Assembly (NCBI RefSeq): GCF_011386835.1
Contig: NC_088792.1
Coordinates: 42,088,882-42,152,881, forward strand
Direction: 5' to 3'
Source of the DNA: Chrysemys picta bellii
Lineage: Eukaryota > Chordata > Testudines > Emydidae
Length of the DNA stretch: 64,000 bases
A model generated the notes under the pieces. That model saw nothing but the letters and a program-made list of their open reading frames with translations, searched no databases and was not told where the DNA came from. This document shows, piece after piece, positions 30,430 through 43,175 of the stretch (its first letter is position 1; each line of letters begins with the position of its first letter). A program made the position numbers and the translations under genes.

Positions 30430-32513
30430 AATAGAATCATAGAATCATAGAATATCAGGGTTGGAAGGGACCTCAGGAGGTCATCTAGTCCAACCCCCTG
30501 CTCAAAGCAGGACCAATTCCCAACTAAATCATCCCAGCCAGGGCTTTGTCAAGCCGGGCCTTAACCTCTAAGGACGGAGATTCCACCACCTCCCTAGGTA
30601 ACGCATTCCAGTGCTTCACCACCCACCTACTGAAATAGTGTTTCCTAATATCCAACCTGGATCTCCCCCACTGCAACTTGAGACCATTACTCCTTGTTCT
30701 GTCATCTGCCACCACTGAGAACAGCTGAGCTCCATCCTCTTTGGAACCCCCATTCAGGTAGTTGAAAGCAGCTATCAAATCCCCCCTCATTCTTCTCTTC
30801 TGGAGACTAAACAATCCCAGTTCCCTCAGACTCTCCTCATAAGTCATGTGCTCCAGACCCCTAATCATTTTTGTTGCCCTCCGCTGGACTCTTTCCAATT
30901 TTTCCACCTCCTTCTTGTAGTGTGGGGCCCAAAACTGGACACAGTATTCCAGATGAGGCCTCACCAATGTCGAATAGAGGGGAACGATCACGTTCCTCGA
31001 TCTGTTGGCAATGCCCCTACTTATACAGCCCAAAATGCCGTTAGCCTTCTTGGCAACAAGAGCACACTGTTGACTCATATCCAGCTTCTCGTCCACTGTG
31101 ACCTCTAGGTCCTTTTCTGCAGAACTGCTACCTAGCCATTCGGTCCCTAGTCTGTAGCTGTGCATGGGATTCTTCTGTCCTAAGTGCAGGACTCTGCACT
31201 TGTCCTTGTTGAACCTCATCAGGTTTTTTTTTTTGGCCCAATCTTCTAATTTGTCTAGGTCCCTCTGTATCCGATCCCTACCCTCTAGTGTATCTACCAC
31301 GCTTCCCAGTTTAGTGTCATCTGCAAACTTGCTGAGAGTGCAGTCTACACCATCCTCCAGATCATTAATAAAGACATTAAACAAAACCGGCCCCAGGACC
31401 GACCCTTGGGGCACTCCGTTTGAAACCGGCTGCCAACTAGACATGGAGCCATTGATCACTACCCGTTGAGCCTGATGATCTAGCCAGCTTTCTCTCCACC
31501 TTACAGTCCATTCATTCAGCCCATACTTCTTTAACTTGGCGGCAAGAATACTGTGGGAGACCGTATCAAAAGCTTTGCTAAAGTCAAGGAATAACACATC
31601 CACTGCTTTCCCCTCATCCACGGAGCCAGTTATCTCATCATAGAAGGCAATTAGGTTAGTCAGGCACGACTTCCCCTTGGTGAATCCATGCTGACTGTTT
31701 CTGATCACTTTCCTCTCCTCTAAGTGTTTCATAATTGATTCCTTGAGGACCTGCTCCATGATTTTTCCAGGGACTGAGGTGAGGCTGACTGGCCTGTAGT
31801 TCCCCGGTTCCTCCTTCATCCCTTTTTTAAAAATGGGCACTACATTAGCCTTTTTCCAGTCATCCGGGACCTCCCCCGATCGCCATGAGTTTTCAAAAAT
31901 AATGGCTAATGGCTCTGCAATCTCATCCACCAACTCTTTTAGCCCCCTCGGATGCAACGCATCTGATCTCATGGACTTGTGGACATCCAATTTTTCTAAA
32001 TAGTCCCGAACCACTTCTTTCTCCACAGAGGGCTGGTCACCTTCTCCCCATACTGTGCTGCCCAGTGCAGCAGTCTGGGAGTTGACCTTGTTCGTGAAGA
32101 CAGAGGCAAAAAAATCATTGAGTACATTAGCTTTTTCCACATCCTCGGTCACTAGGTTGCCTCCCTCATTCAGTAAAGGGCCCACACTTTCCTTGACTTT
32201 CTTCTTGTTGCTAACATACCTGAAGAAACCCTTCTTGTTACTCTTAACATCTCTTGCTAGCTGCAACTCCAAGTGTGATTTGGCCTTCCTGATTTCACTC
32301 CTACATGCCTGAGCAATATTTTTATACACCTCCCTGGTCATTTGTCCAATCTTCCACTTCTTGTAAGCTTCTTTTTTGCGTTTAAGATCAGCAAGGATTT
32401 CACTGTTTAGCCAAGCTGGTTGCCTGCCATATTTACTATTCTTTCTACACATCGGGATGGTTTGTTCCTGCAACCGCAATAAGGATTCTTTAAAACACAG
32501 CCAGCGTGTGGAT
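30430..32513 (-). mobile_element. CR1 LINE, 5'-truncated, open reverse transcriptase
   Basis: The element ends (on -) with the CR1 3' tail of ATTCTATG octamers at 30430-30453. Homology begins near 32513 with [14 protein letters not shown], so the 5' endonuclease part is missing. No target duplication is expected for CR1. It is the best preserved LINE in the window. Confidence 0.92.
30524..32479 (-). CDS. CR1 ORF2 reverse transcriptase (partial, no breaks)
   Basis: About 651 codons are open to the natural stop at 30524. The frame extends upstream to the truncation point, so the listed start is not a true initiation codon. Visible motifs are [17 protein letters not shown] (RT block 1), [28 protein letters not shown] (first catalytic aspartate), [14 protein letters not shown], the catalytic FADDTKLG, and the CR1 C-terminal region [19 protein letters not shown] and [15 protein letters not shown]. 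The last residues [12 protein letters not shown] are the normal CR1 end. Without its endonuclease part it cannot retrotranspose alone. Confidence 0.92.
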   Translation of the reverse strand: MRLQEQTIPMCRKNSKYGRQPAWLNSEILADLKRKKEAYKKWKIGQMTREVYKNIAQACRSEIRKAKSHLELQLARDVKSNKKGFFRYVSNKKKVKESVGPLLNEGGNLVTEDVEKANVLNDFFASVFTNKVNSQTAALGSTVWGEGDQPSVEKEVVRDYLEKLDVHKSMRSDALHPRGLKELVDEIAEPLAIIFENSWRSGEVPDDWKKANVVPIFKKGMKEEPGNYRPVSLTSVPGKIMEQVLKESIMKHLEERKVIRNSQHGFTKGKSCLTNLIAFYDEITGSVDEGKAVDVLFLDFSKAFDTVSHSILAAKLKKYGLNEWTVRWRESWLDHQAQRVVINGSMSSWQPVSNGVPQGSVLGPVLFNVFINDLEDGVDCTLSKFADDTKLGSVVDTLEGRDRIQRDLDKLEDWAKKKNLMRFNKDKCRVLHLGQKNPMHSYRLGTEWLGSSSAEKDLEVTVDEKLDMSQQCALVAKKANGILGCISRGIANRSRNVIVPLYSTLVRPHLEYCVQFWAPHYKKEVEKLERVQRRATKMIRGLEHMTYEESLRELGLFSLQKRRMRGDLIAAFNYLNGGSKEDGAQLFSVVADDRTRSNGLKLQWGRSRLDIRKHYFSRWVVKHWNALPREVVESPSLEVKARLDKALAGMI

Positions 32514-33045
32514 GTTCACTGAGCCCAAGCTGCTGTGGGGTTGGCATATTGGAACAGTGTGGGCATGGACAGGGTGGAGTTAATCCCTTAATGGCTGCAT
32601 GGATCCACTGGCCATTCTCTCATGTGACCTGGATTTCCACATTTGTCTGGCTCGAATACTTCCTACGCTTTGCAGGAACTATCCTGGCTTTTTACTTGCC
32701 CTTCCTGCTTCCTCTCTCGTCTGCTTCCCTCATTTTTTATTTCAGGCTGTTTTTGACTAGCCTTTATTTTTAATTCCTCTTTCTGAAGGTTAGTGTTGCC
32801 ATGCTAGCTTTCAGTATCTTTCCTCCCTTATGGATGATGGACTTGTTTATATGGTGGTGACTGCTAGTTACTGGCTCACCTATAATTACTTCATGACCAA
32901 ATTCCTGTGTTAAGATTAAATCAACAATAGCAGCTCTTTGTTCGAGAACAAGCTGTTTTAAAAAGCTATTGAGAAAGAGATGAAGCCATTGTTTTGCATT
33001 TTACACGTTTAGATGCAGGTAGCTGAAGCCCAGCATCACTGGTTT
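32514..33045. other. Non-coding stretch
   Basis: No gene or repeat was recognised. Confidence 0.5.
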
Positions 33046-33049
33046 TATT

Positions 33050-33340
33050 AGGCTACGAGTTCGGCTACATTTGAGCTGGGAGGTGTGATGCCCAGTGTGC
33101 ATAGAGGTACCCACACTAGCTCTGCTTGAGCTAGCATGCATAAAATAGCAGTGCATCTGTGATAGCCAGGGAGGCAGCTCAGGTTAGCTGCCTGAGTACA
33201 TATCCAGGGAGTCCGGGTGAGTGTGTACATGGGCAGCTAACCCGAGCCACCCAGGTTACACGGCTATGTTTAGCAGGCTAGCTTGGTATGGCTAGCACAG
33301 GTACATATACTCAAGCTGGAAATCACACCTCCCAGCTCTA
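33050..33340. mobile_element. Harbinger-type MITE relative
   Basis: TTTGAGCTGGGAGGTGTGAT on the left and AATCACACCTCCCAGCTC on the right are inverted. The body includes CTTGAGCTAGCATGC, also found at 4855. The outermost GGGTATGTC ends are worn. Confidence 0.55.
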
Positions 33341-33353
33341 CTGGAGCCACACC

Positions 33354-33609
33354 CAGGGCCAGCTCCAGGCACCAGCTTAACAAGCAGGTGCTTGGGGCGG
33401 CCAAGGGAGAGGGGTGGCATGTGCGGCAATTTGGGGGGGCGGCAGGTCCCTCACTCCCTCTAGGAGCGAAGGACCTGCCGCCGAACTGCTGCCGCCGATT
33501 GCGGCTTTTTTTTTTCTCCCCCAATTGCCGCCGCCGGTCGCGATTGCGATCGCAGCTTTTCTTTTTTTTTTTTTTACTTGGGGCGGCAGAAATGCTGGAG
33601 CCGGCCCTG
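33354..33609. mobile_element. Non-autonomous hAT element, copy 4
   Basis: CAGGGCCAGCTCCAGGCACC at the left and GCTGGAGCCGGCCCTG at the right are inverted ends. A perfect 8-bp duplication GCCACACC flanks it at 33346-33353 and 33610-33617. The poly-T and GC-rich interior produces spurious open frames. It landed at the edge of the MITE at 33050. Confidence 0.95.
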
Positions 33610-33754
33610 GCCACACCCTCAGTTGCCTTCTCATTTCCCTTAGTACTGTGTCCTCTGTATGCATTCCCTGAGCAGGAGGCTGGTAGTGTAACTCTGTCAT
33701 TGTGCTAAACATTCCAAAGTGATTCCTTTTGGAACAGTGCTAACTGAACTGTCA

Positions 33755-35695
33755 ACAGTAAGGCCCAGATGTACAAAAAATGCCAGAAGCAGGCCCCGTG
33801 GGATTCACAAAACCCCTGCTCTGCTGCCCCCAAAATCTGTCGGTGCCTAAAATCACTCGGCACCTATGTTTTTGAAGCAAAAGTTCCATAGGCACCTATG
33901 TTTCTGTTGCTGCCTCTTCCCTAATGCTATGCTGCTATGGCTCAGAGCCCTGACTCCAGTAGCCAACCCTCAAACATAAAGTCTCACCACCCAGGCTTTC
34001 ACCAACCTAGTCACTCCTTGCAGGGGGGATCCCAACAGCCCTTCCGGTTCCAAGTCTCCCCAAATCTGTGTTCCCTGAGTTCTTAACTGCCAGATGCTCG
34101 GACTTTTCCCCTCTGGTTCATCACTCCCAAAAGTGTGAAAACAGCCCCCAGTTATCAGTTCACTTTGGCACACACACTCCACACACTCTGCACCCTGGAG
34201 GCCTGCTTGGGGCAAACATCAACAAAAAGTTGAATAGAAAAACCACTGATTCCAAGCTGAACGAGTGAGGGGAAATAAACACCGACAGGGCACACAGAAA
34301 ATAGAAATGAAGATGCAACCCCCAGCTTTACACTTCTTTATCAGACACATTCCCTTTTCTAATATGAGTGAACTGGTACCTCAGAACAGTTTCCCATCAT
34401 GCCCCCTGTCAGAGAGGGGATCCAGCCTTTCACGGACAGCTTCCTGCTTAGAAGCTGCCCCTCAGTTTCTGGATAGACACTTCCATTTCACGCCTCCTTT
34501 TTAAGGGCTTTCACCACCACCACACTACTCCCATACTCACTTTCCCCCCCTTTTCTCCTGAGATGGTGACTCATGATTATTTAGCTTCAACAGAAGAGAC
34601 TGAGGGAGCCCCTCAGCAGAATATCCCAATGACCAGTGGTTAGGGCACTCACCAGAAAGGTGGCAGAGCCCAATTAAAATCCTGTTTCCCCTCAGGTAGA
34701 GAACATAAGAACAGCCATACTGGGTCAGACCAAAGGCCCATCTAGCCCAGTATCCTGTCTTCCGACAGTGGCCAATGCCAGGTGCCCCCAGAGGGAATGA
34801 ACAGAACAGGTAATCATCAAGTGATCCATCCCCTGTCGCTCATTCCCAGCTTCTGGCAAACAGAGGCTAGGGACATCATCCCTGTCCATCCTGGCTAATA
34901 GCCATTGATGGACCTATTCTCCATGAATTTATCTAGTTCTTTTTTGAACCCTGTTATAGTCTTGGCCTTCACAACAGCCTCTGGCAAGAAGTTCCACAGG
35001 TTGACTGTGCATTGTGTGAAAAAATACTTCCTTTTGTTTGTTTTTAACCTTCTGCCTATTAGTTTCATTTGGTGACACCTAGTTCTTGTGTTATGAGAAG
35101 GAGTAAATAACACTTTCTTATTTACTTTCTCCTCATGATTTTATAGCCCTCTATCATATCCCCCCTTAGTCATCTCTTTTCCAAGATGAAAAGTCCCAGT
35201 CTTACTAATCACTCCTCATATGGAAGCTGTGGGGTGACCACATCTGCATGCAGTACTCAACAGAGGGAGTTGAAGTGGGGGTCTTCAACAACCCAGGTGA
35301 GTACCCTAAAACCTGGGCTAAAAGATATGAGGGGGGTGGCAGCTGCTTTTTCTTCTTCTTGCTAAGACAAGAGAGCACCTACCTCCAAGACAGCAGCCAA
35401 GACCCCAAGCAGAAGGAGGAGCCTATCTCCAAGAGAGGGGTAGGGTTTAGCATACCCTGCCCCCTTTGACTTGGCATCTTCCATTAGCTAGTAGTTTAGA
35501 CAATAAGCCACTGACCCTGCTGGGTTTTATGAATCCCATTCGCAGGTGCCTATCTCTCTTCATTCATTGTATGCGGAGCCTAGGCACTTAACTCAGGCTT
35601 TGTGAATCCCAGTGATTTTTTGGACATCTAAAAGTTAGGTGTGGCAACGCTCAGCATTACCACACCTACATACCTTTGTGAATGTAGTCATGTGT
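33755..35695 (+). repeat. tRNA-like composite repeat interrupted by CR1
   Basis: The left part (33755-33905) has TAGGCACCTATG motifs. A piece at 34590-34696 has the A-box-like CCAGTGGTTAGGGCACTCAC. The right part (35510-35695) has TAGGCACTTAACTCAGG and ends CCTTTGTGAATG. Between them lies the CR1 tail 34697-35262. The remainder (33906-34589) has no assignable content. Extent is approximate. Confidence 0.4.
34697..35262 (-). mobile_element. CR1 LINE 3' end, decayed
   Basis: The - strand from 35262 encodes worn CR1 C-terminal sequence; the open part 35113-34895 includes [19 protein letters not shown] and [14 protein letters not shown]. The 3' UTR ends at GAACATAAGAACAGCCATAC (seen on +) near 34700. 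Stops interrupt the upstream frame. Confidence 0.82.
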
Positions 35696-35919
35696 GTATT
35701 TCAATTGGTACAGAATAACTGCCTAGTTTCCAATGCAAAGAGGTGCTTACCAAGCTGTACTGTATGTACAGAAACAGTAACATCTAGTGGTGTGCAAGCT
35801 TAATTACAGACTGAATTCTTCAGCTATTAGGATTTGAATCTGGGAAGGGAAGTGCTGCATTCTCAGAACTCCCATTGAAATCTACAAGAATTGCAGGTGC
35901 TCAGTATCTGACTGATCAG

Positions 35920-36036
35920 TAGAGCGCTGTGCGGATACAAAACTTGTATATGCATCCAATTCCGATCCACAAACATGGTCCGCAGATATCTGAACCCGCA
36001 GATATAAAGCAAACGCCGCAGATTTGCAGGGCTCTA
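35920..36036. mobile_element. Short hAT-type element with TAGAGC ends
   Basis: TAGAGCGCTGTGCGGATAC and the inverted GCAGATTTGCAGGGCTCTA are flanked by CTGATCAG (35912-35919) and CAGATCAG (36037-36044), an 8-bp duplication with one mismatch. Confidence 0.75.
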
Positions 36037-36049
36037 CAGATCAGTCATT

Positions 36050-36835
36050 TACAGCAATCTACATGAGCCATTTGAGCCTTTTGTATTTCCAGTACATAAT
36101 AGATCTTATTATTTTGGTTCTAATATGTGCCACAGGATCAACGAAGACTTAAATGTTGGGAGTTAAATTTAGAAGGTATCAGAGAAGCTTCTTGCTTTAT
36201 AAATAACCAGACAAATATTGAGAAAAGAAAAAATTGTACAGTGCCACTCACTGGAACGCAAAGGTTGGGATTTTCGAAAGCTTTCTGCATTGATCAAACT
36301 CTACTCCCATCACAATCAATGAGAAAAGTTCCCGGTATGGCCAACACTTAAGCGCTTTGGAAAATTCCACCCTCAAAGTTACACGATGCCACATTTTAAA
36401 AAATCCTAATCTTATTCCATTAATTGAAATGTATTCAGTATTTTAAACAAAGTGTCAGGCAAAGTAGTTTTAAAACATTTAATTATTTCCCTCTCTAATA
36501 TGACAGGGCTGTGCTAGGGCTTCGGGACCATAACTACATTCGCTCTCTGTTTGGAGTCAAACACACTAGAGAGGCCACTGTTCACACTCAGCACAGTGAA
36601 AAAACAACAGCAAAGAAAAGCATCTGATACTTCAAATGATTTCACCTTTAATAACCTAAGATTTTATATTTAGGAAGGAATTGTTATATGGAGAGTATCT
36701 TGAGAGGATCTTTTGATATTGTTTTAGCCTCACTATAAAACAATTGACTATATTCCTATAGCAAAGCTATTGGAAAGAATATTACATATAGATATCAGAT
36801 ATGCCAAGATCATAATTTGCCAGAGAAATCTCGTA
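36050..36835. other. Non-coding stretch
   Basis: No gene or repeat was recognised. Confidence 0.5.
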
Positions 36836-36839
36836 TCTC

Positions 36840-36945
36840 AGACTCCAGTCCTGCTATGCCTTATAATGATGCTTAGCTTTAAGCATGTGCGTAGTCCCGT
36901 GTGTTTTGAGTTAAGCACAGGCATAAGTTGCTGCAGGAGCCAGGC
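36840..36945. repeat. Palindromic MITE-like repeat, copy 4
   Basis: AGCTTTAAGCATGTGCGTAG with the inverted TTGAGTTAAGCACAGGC partner. Worn copy. Confidence 0.45.
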
Positions 36946-36973
36946 CTACATGAGCTTTAGCAAGCTATGTGAG

Positions 36974-37162
36974 AAGGGATGGCCCCATGTGTTTTGCCAC
37001 CCAGGGCAGGAAATGTTTTTGGTGGCCCCAAGCCAACCGGCCAATGAAAAAATCCCTCACCAAGTGATGTGGTGCCGCCCCTCCCCCCAGATGCTAATTT
37101 GGCAACACTGCAAGTTGCCACCCAGGGCAATCCCCTTTCTCCTGCTGCTAAGACTGGTCCTC
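36974..37162. mobile_element. Old short hAT-type element
   Basis: Ends AAGGGATGGCCCC and the inverted AAGACTGGTCCT resemble decayed CAGGG termini. Flanks TATGTGAG (36966-36973) and CATGTGAG (37163-37170) form an 8-bp duplication with one mismatch. Confidence 0.5.
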
Positions 37163-37289
37163 CATGTGAGCTTCAGTAAGAGAGAATAAGGATGATCTCA
37201 TGATGAAGGTTCTGGATTGAGAGCAGGAGCTCTGGGTTTCTATCACTGCCATAAGCTTTCTATGCTAATCACCTAATTTCCCCTTGCCT

Positions 37290-39636
37290 CAGCTTGGAAT
37301 GTATTGGAGACAATTTTTTATTTCAGAAGGTGGAGACAGCTACCAGGGGAGAGGCTGTTCTAGATTTAATTTTGACAAATAGGGAGGAACTGGTTGAGAA
37401 TTTGAAAGTGGAAGGCAGTTTGGGTGAAAGTGATCATGAAATGATAGAGTTCATGATTCTAAGGAATGGTAGGAGGGAGAACAACAAAATAAAGACAATG
37501 GATTTCAAGGTGGCAGACTTTAGCAAAATCAGGGAGTTGGTAGGTAAGATCCCATGGGAAGCAAGTCTAAGGGGAAAAACAATAGAAGACAGTTGGCAGT
37601 TTATCAAAGAGACATTATTAAGGGCACAAGAGCAAACTATCCCACTGCGTAGGAAAGATAGAAAGTATGACAAGAGGCCATCCTGGCTTAACCAGGAGGT
37701 CTTCAATGATCTAAAAATCAAAAAAGAGTCCTACAAAAATAACAAAGGATGAATATAAACAACTAACACAAGTATGTGGGGACAAAATTAGAAAGGCCAA
37801 GGCACAAAACGAGATCAAACTAGCTAGAGGCATAAAGGGTAACAAGAAAACATTCTGCAAATAGGAAGACTAAGGACAGGATAGGCCTGTTGGTGGTGGT
37901 CGTGGTGGGGGGAATAATAACAGACAATGTGGAAATGGCAGAGATGCTTAATGACTTCTTTGTTCCAGTTTTTACCAAGAAGGTTGGTGGTGATTGGATG
38001 TCTAACATAGTGAAGACCAGTGAAAATGAGGTAGGATCAGAAGAGGCTAAAATAGGGAAAGAACAAGTTAAAAATTACTTGGACAAATTAGATGTCTTCA
38101 AGTCACCAGGGCCGGATGAAATACATCCTAGAATACTTAAGGAGCTGACTGAGGAGATATCCGAGCCATTAGCGATTATCTTTGAGAAGTCATGGAAGAC
38201 AGAAGAGATTCCAGAAGACTGGAAAAGGGCAAATATATGGTGCCCATCTATAAAAAGGGAAATAAGGACAACCCAGGGAATTACAGACCAGTCAGCTTAA
38301 CTTCTGTACCTGGAAAGATAATGGAGCAAATAATTAAGCAATCAATTTGCAAACATCTAGAAGATAAGAAGGTGATAAGTAACAGTCAGCATGGATTTGT
38401 CAAGAACAAATCGTGCCAAACCAACCTGATAGCTTTCTTTGACAGTGTAACAAACCTTGTGGATGGGGGGGAGGGGAAGTGGTAGATGTGGTATATCTTG
38501 ATTTTAATAAAGCTTTTGATACTGTCCCGCATGACCTTCTCATAAATAAATAAGGGAAATGCAACCTAGGTGGCACTACTATAAGGTGGCTGCAAAACTG
38601 GTTGGAAACCCATTCCCAGAGAGTAGTTATCAGTGGCTCACAGTCATGCTGGAAGGGCATAACGAGTGGGGTCCAACAGGGATCAGTTCTGAGTCCAATT
38701 CTGTTCAATATCTTCATCAATGATTTAGATAATGGCAAACAGAGTACACTTATAAAGTTTGCGGATGATACCAAGCTGGGAGGGGTTGCAAGTGCTTTGG
38801 AGGACAGGGTCATAATTCAAAATGATCTGGACAAATTGGAGAAATGGTCTGAGGTAAACAGGATGAAGTCTAACAAAGACAAATGCAAAATGCTCCACTT
38901 AGGAAGGAAAAATCAGTTTCACACATACAGAATGGGAAGAGACTGTCTAGGAAGGAGTACGGCAGAAAGGGATTTAGGAGTTATAGTGGACCACAAGCTA
39001 AATATGAGTCAACAGTGTGATGCTGTTGCAAAAAAAGCAAACATGATTCTGGGATGTATTAACAGGTGTGTTGTAAGCAAGACATGAGAAGTCATTCTTC
39101 CGCTCTACTCCGCGCTGATTAGGCCTCAGCTGGAATATTGTGTCCAGTTCTGGGTGCCACATTTCAGGAAGGATGTAGACAAATTGGAGAGAGTCCAGAG
39201 AAGAGCGACAAAAATGATTAAAAGTCTAGAAAACATGACCTATGAGGGAAGATTGAAAAAAATTGGGTTTGTTTAGTCTGGAAAAGAGAAGACTGAAAGG
39301 GGACATGATAACAGTTTTCAAGTATGTAAATGTTGTTACAAGGAGGAGAAAGAAAAATTGTTTTTATTAACCTTTGAGGATAGAACAAGAAGCAATGGGC
39401 TTAAATTGCAGCAAGGGTGTTTTAGGTTGGACATTAGGAAAAACTTCCTAACTGTCAGGGTGCTTAAGCACTGGAATAAATTGCCTAGGAAGGTGGTGGA
39501 ATCTCCATCATTGGAGATTTTTAAGAGCAGTTTAGACAAACACCTGTCAGGAATGATCTAGGTAATTATTCCTGCCACAGGTGCAGGGGACTGGACTAGA
39601 TGACTTCGCGAGGTCCCTTCCAGTTCTATGATTCCC
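37290..39636 (+). pseudogene. CR1 LINE copy with frameshifts
   Basis: It starts in the endonuclease C-terminus ([16 protein letters not shown] and [10 protein letters not shown], the SDH motif). It runs through RT sequence ([55 protein letters not shown]) to the usual C-terminus (SSLDKHLSGMI, ending near 39561) and the 3' UTR at 39636. At least three frame changes (near 37750, 38240 and 38480) and internal stops make it dead. It belongs to a different CR1 subfamily from the 30430 copy, judging by sequence. Confidence 0.9.
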
Positions 39637-39639
39637 ATT

Positions 39640-42370
39640 GACACAGCAGCACCAATAATACTTCTTTAGCCTCCCAGGGTGTTATAATAACCCCACAGAT
39701 GTTTGTGGGATTGTGGTATGCTCACATACCATAGTAATAGGGGCCACATGCCTGCTAGCCAGGGTGTGACTGTGGTGGGCCAGATGCAGTGGAGACATTC
39801 TCTGGAGGGTGAGGGGACATCTTGGCTGGGAGTAGCAGAGGCAGTGTTTCTTGTGCGTCCTCTTTCCCCTCCAGTAGATGGGGGCTGCTGCTTCACTCCC
39901 CCACTTCCTTGTGCTATGTTATGTAGGGATCAAGGGAACACCTGCTGCATCAGGATCCACACTCGGGTGTTCGCCACCCATCAGTACTGCCACTGGGCAA
40001 TTGGAGTGGTGTGGGGCTGGGCTACTGTCTCCCATCTGATGGAGGAAGGGCATGATACAGTTGTCTTCCAGATGGGGTGGACGTTGCAGGCTCCCTATTT
40101 CAGCCCCTCCCTTAAACTATCCCTTTGGTGATGCTGGCTGAACGCCTGTGTTAGGGCCTGGAAGGGATTTTCCCCATATGGTGAAACTGGCAAACTGCTA
40201 TGTGGGTTTTTCCGCTTTCAACTTCGCTGGTTGGAGGGAGGGGTAATTATGGTTGTTACAACATGAGCAGGTGCCAGTATCGTTGGTGGGTGAGGAATGT
40301 CCCAGTGATGGTCCTAAAACCTAGCGCACTGCTTGGGCAATGGCCCTGGGTACTGAGAGGGGGGATGTCTCTGTCTTGCACAGCTTGCAGCTCATCTCAC
40401 CTTTCCTCCTTCCTGTGAGGAGAGGTCGAGACCCTGGTATCCGGTACAGAGGGGAGCTGGCCCTTCACACTCCCCCTCAGATTTATAATACATGCTCATG
40501 ATCCAGACCAGACATCAGCCAAAATAAACCCAAAGAAGGGAGCGAAAAGAGAATGTCGGGACAATCTCGGTGGAATAAAGCCAAGCAGTTTCAGGGCGCT
40601 GATGTAGGTAGTACATACTCGTTCTGTCTTGCAGAACATGCTGTCTAGCGCATGGGGGCAGCTGATCTACATTTCTGGAACTAGTACAATAGACATTTGA
40701 GTGTCAGATTCTTTTGTATACACTTTAAGTTCTTTGACAGAGATTCAGTGACTGTGGGCATTAGTATTTCCCAAAGGAACGTGCCTGATTGCTGAGCTCC
40801 ATGATTTGGGCTATTATTACCACGTTTATACAAATAGGTGCCTTGTGTGTGATTGTGAGAGTGTGGATAGACTTTAGAGCCCGTGGCAAAACGGCCTCCT
40901 CTGCTTCTATAAGGGGAAGAAACACCAACAGCTGGATGGAGGTGCAGAGTTACTCCTGCCCCTGGGCCCAGGCATTTTGCCAATATTTGGGACCTTGTTG
41001 GGTTGAGGAGAAATTGCTGATATGAGTCAGGCATTTGGTGTAATCCTGTTTGCTTACAAAGAAGGTACACAAAGTCCTCTTTCCCTGCAGACCCTGGGAA
41101 CAAACAACAGCCGGCAGTTTCCTTGCTCATAACGTCTAAGCCAGACCTGTGCCTCAAGAAGCCCTGTCTCTATTCCCTCTCAGGGACACCCTTACAATTG
41201 CTTCTCTAGCTTTCCCCACTCTCTGTTTGCTTTCTCTTTCTTACACACACAGCTCTACCAATCAATGTCCTAGCCCCTGCATTTTCAATCAGTCCTGAGG
41301 AAACCCCTCTAATCCTCCTGGTCAGGCTTTTGCCATGCAGCCTGCCACCTTTGGAGGTGGCTTCTATTGTTTCAGTTTAATTCTTCCAGTTAGCCCAGTG
41401 GTGAGCAGACACTACAAGGTTCTTTAATCTATTACATCCAAAAAAACACTACATTAAAATAAATAATGTTGAAGTTGCAGTCAAGAACTCAAATGTTAAG
41501 AAATGCCAGAATTAAGGTTTCCTCTTCAACCTTAATTCAGCCCCCTTATGTGCAGGTGTGACCCAGGGATGTCTTGGTGCAAACTGACAGAGGGCACAGG
41601 GATGCATAAGGGTTATACACATCCCCTGGGTCTGATATTTACGTATTAATTCCCCAAAGAGTGCCTGCAAAGTGATTTATGAGAGCCTTTGTCACACTGA
41701 TCCTCATAATCATAGTGAAATGTATGTAGATATGCTGAAAGTTATGTTCAAGATCTATGACTGAGGCTGGTCACCAAAGAGTGGGAAACAGGTTTTTTTC
41801 AGGCATGAGATGTTTAATCTATCTGTCTGGCTACATGTACATTGAGTATTATGTGGTTCATACTGGACACTCACTTACAGTTTGACCCAAATGCTAATGA
41901 AAGAACTCTGATCTTCCAGAGAGGGAATTTATAGGCAGAAATAAAGCAGCAGGAGGGAGTTCTGCTTACAGGTGAAGACAGTGGATTTTTGGACAATCCA
42001 AGTTACATTATACATCATTTAGTGATGGGACAAGCAGAAAGCGTGGCTTAGTTGTGTCAGCCTACCTGGCTGAAAAATGCTGGTGAGCAGCACTACATTC
42101 TAGAATGTGAGATAGGGATCACAGGGTGCAACTGGAACTGTGGGAACTCTGAGCCCTCTGTCCCACCAAGCTGGGGTACCCTCGCACCATGTGATGCTTT
42201 TGGCAATTTACAAACCTGTGGCAGGCACTGCACTTACACCCAACTGAGTTACATGACTGCTTTTCCAGACACTCATGACCCAACAATGGAGAGGCTCCAG
42301 CCAATTCCCCCCAGCCCCAGGGCCTCCAGTCAACCAACTAGAAAACAAGAAACACACTAGTGACTATCTC
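39640..42370. other. Non-coding stretch between CR1 and VIM
   Basis: No gene was recognised. The longest open frames (142 codons on + at 39703, 158 codons on - at 40681) have no recognisable domain or splice context. A possible old LTR-like or unclassified repeat lies at 41520-41700. Confidence 0.45.
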
Positions 42371-42374
42371 TGAA

Positions 42375-42480
42375 AAGTTTGACTTAAGTGACTTGCTTAG
42401 CATGACAGAGGCAGAGCTAGGGATAAAATCCACTTCTTCAGGGTGGCATTCAACTGCCTAGACCATGTGACCATCCTTTC
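42375..42480 (-). mobile_element. MIR-like CORE-SINE fragment
   Basis: The + strand shows AAGTGACTTGCTTAGCATG, then GGCAGAGCTAGGGATAAAAT and AACTGCCTAGACCATG, the inverse of a MIR head and core. Confidence 0.5.
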
Positions 42481-42939
42481 TCTTTCTGCAATATCCTGTC
42501 TCTAACTATACACTCCCCAACTTCGGCAACAAACAAGGCAGCGACCCTACAACCAACAGTCTGCTTCACCCCCAGCAGACAATCTATCCTGTGCACTATG
42601 TATCTGGAAGTAAATACTGTGTTAAGCTCACTTCTGCCTTTAGAACCTCCCCCCATTAAGTATTATTGAGTTTGTTCTGATTGTGTAACTGTGGGTCCAC
42701 ACCCCATAGCAGGGGGGGTACACAGAATCTTATACAAGCTACTCTTAATTGTAGGGTAGGACACATTCATTGACAGGGATTGGTAAACAGTAACTACTAC
42801 TGCCATTCCATCAGTATAAACTCCCAAGCACTACTTGTTCATTTATCTTGTACAAAAATTTGATCTTGTGAGGTACAGATGCAAAATACTTGCAAAGTTA
42901 TATTACTACTTTATTTCCTTATTTAAAGATGCAAAGTCA

Positions 42940-43175
42940 AATGGCTTACTGAGTATCTTAAATCTGGGACAGTCACCCACAAACACTGTCTCATGCCCCC
43001 AAAGCCTATGCTCACCTGCCCTTAAAAGCACAGCTTCACTTTGCCATCAGGAAGTGGTTGGGTCATGGGACATGGGCTATTTTTACAAATATCTGACCTA
43101 TTTTTGTTTTCAATGTACAAGGGGGGTTGCTCTGAGGCTTGCTTTGTGAAAGGGGTCACCAGTACAAAAGTTTGA
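42940..43175. mobile_element. hAT-type element right end
   Basis: It ends ACAAAAGTTTGAGAACTACTG, the inverse of the CAGTGGTTCTCAAACT-type terminus. The left end was not found. Confidence 0.45.

Noticed and set aside
30848..32312. Open frames on + inside the CR1 copy
   Set aside because: They are antisense shadows of the CR1 reverse transcriptase on -.
40681..41157. A 158-codon open frame on -
   Set aside because: No recognisable domain, no splice context and ordinary composition for chance in non-coding DNA.
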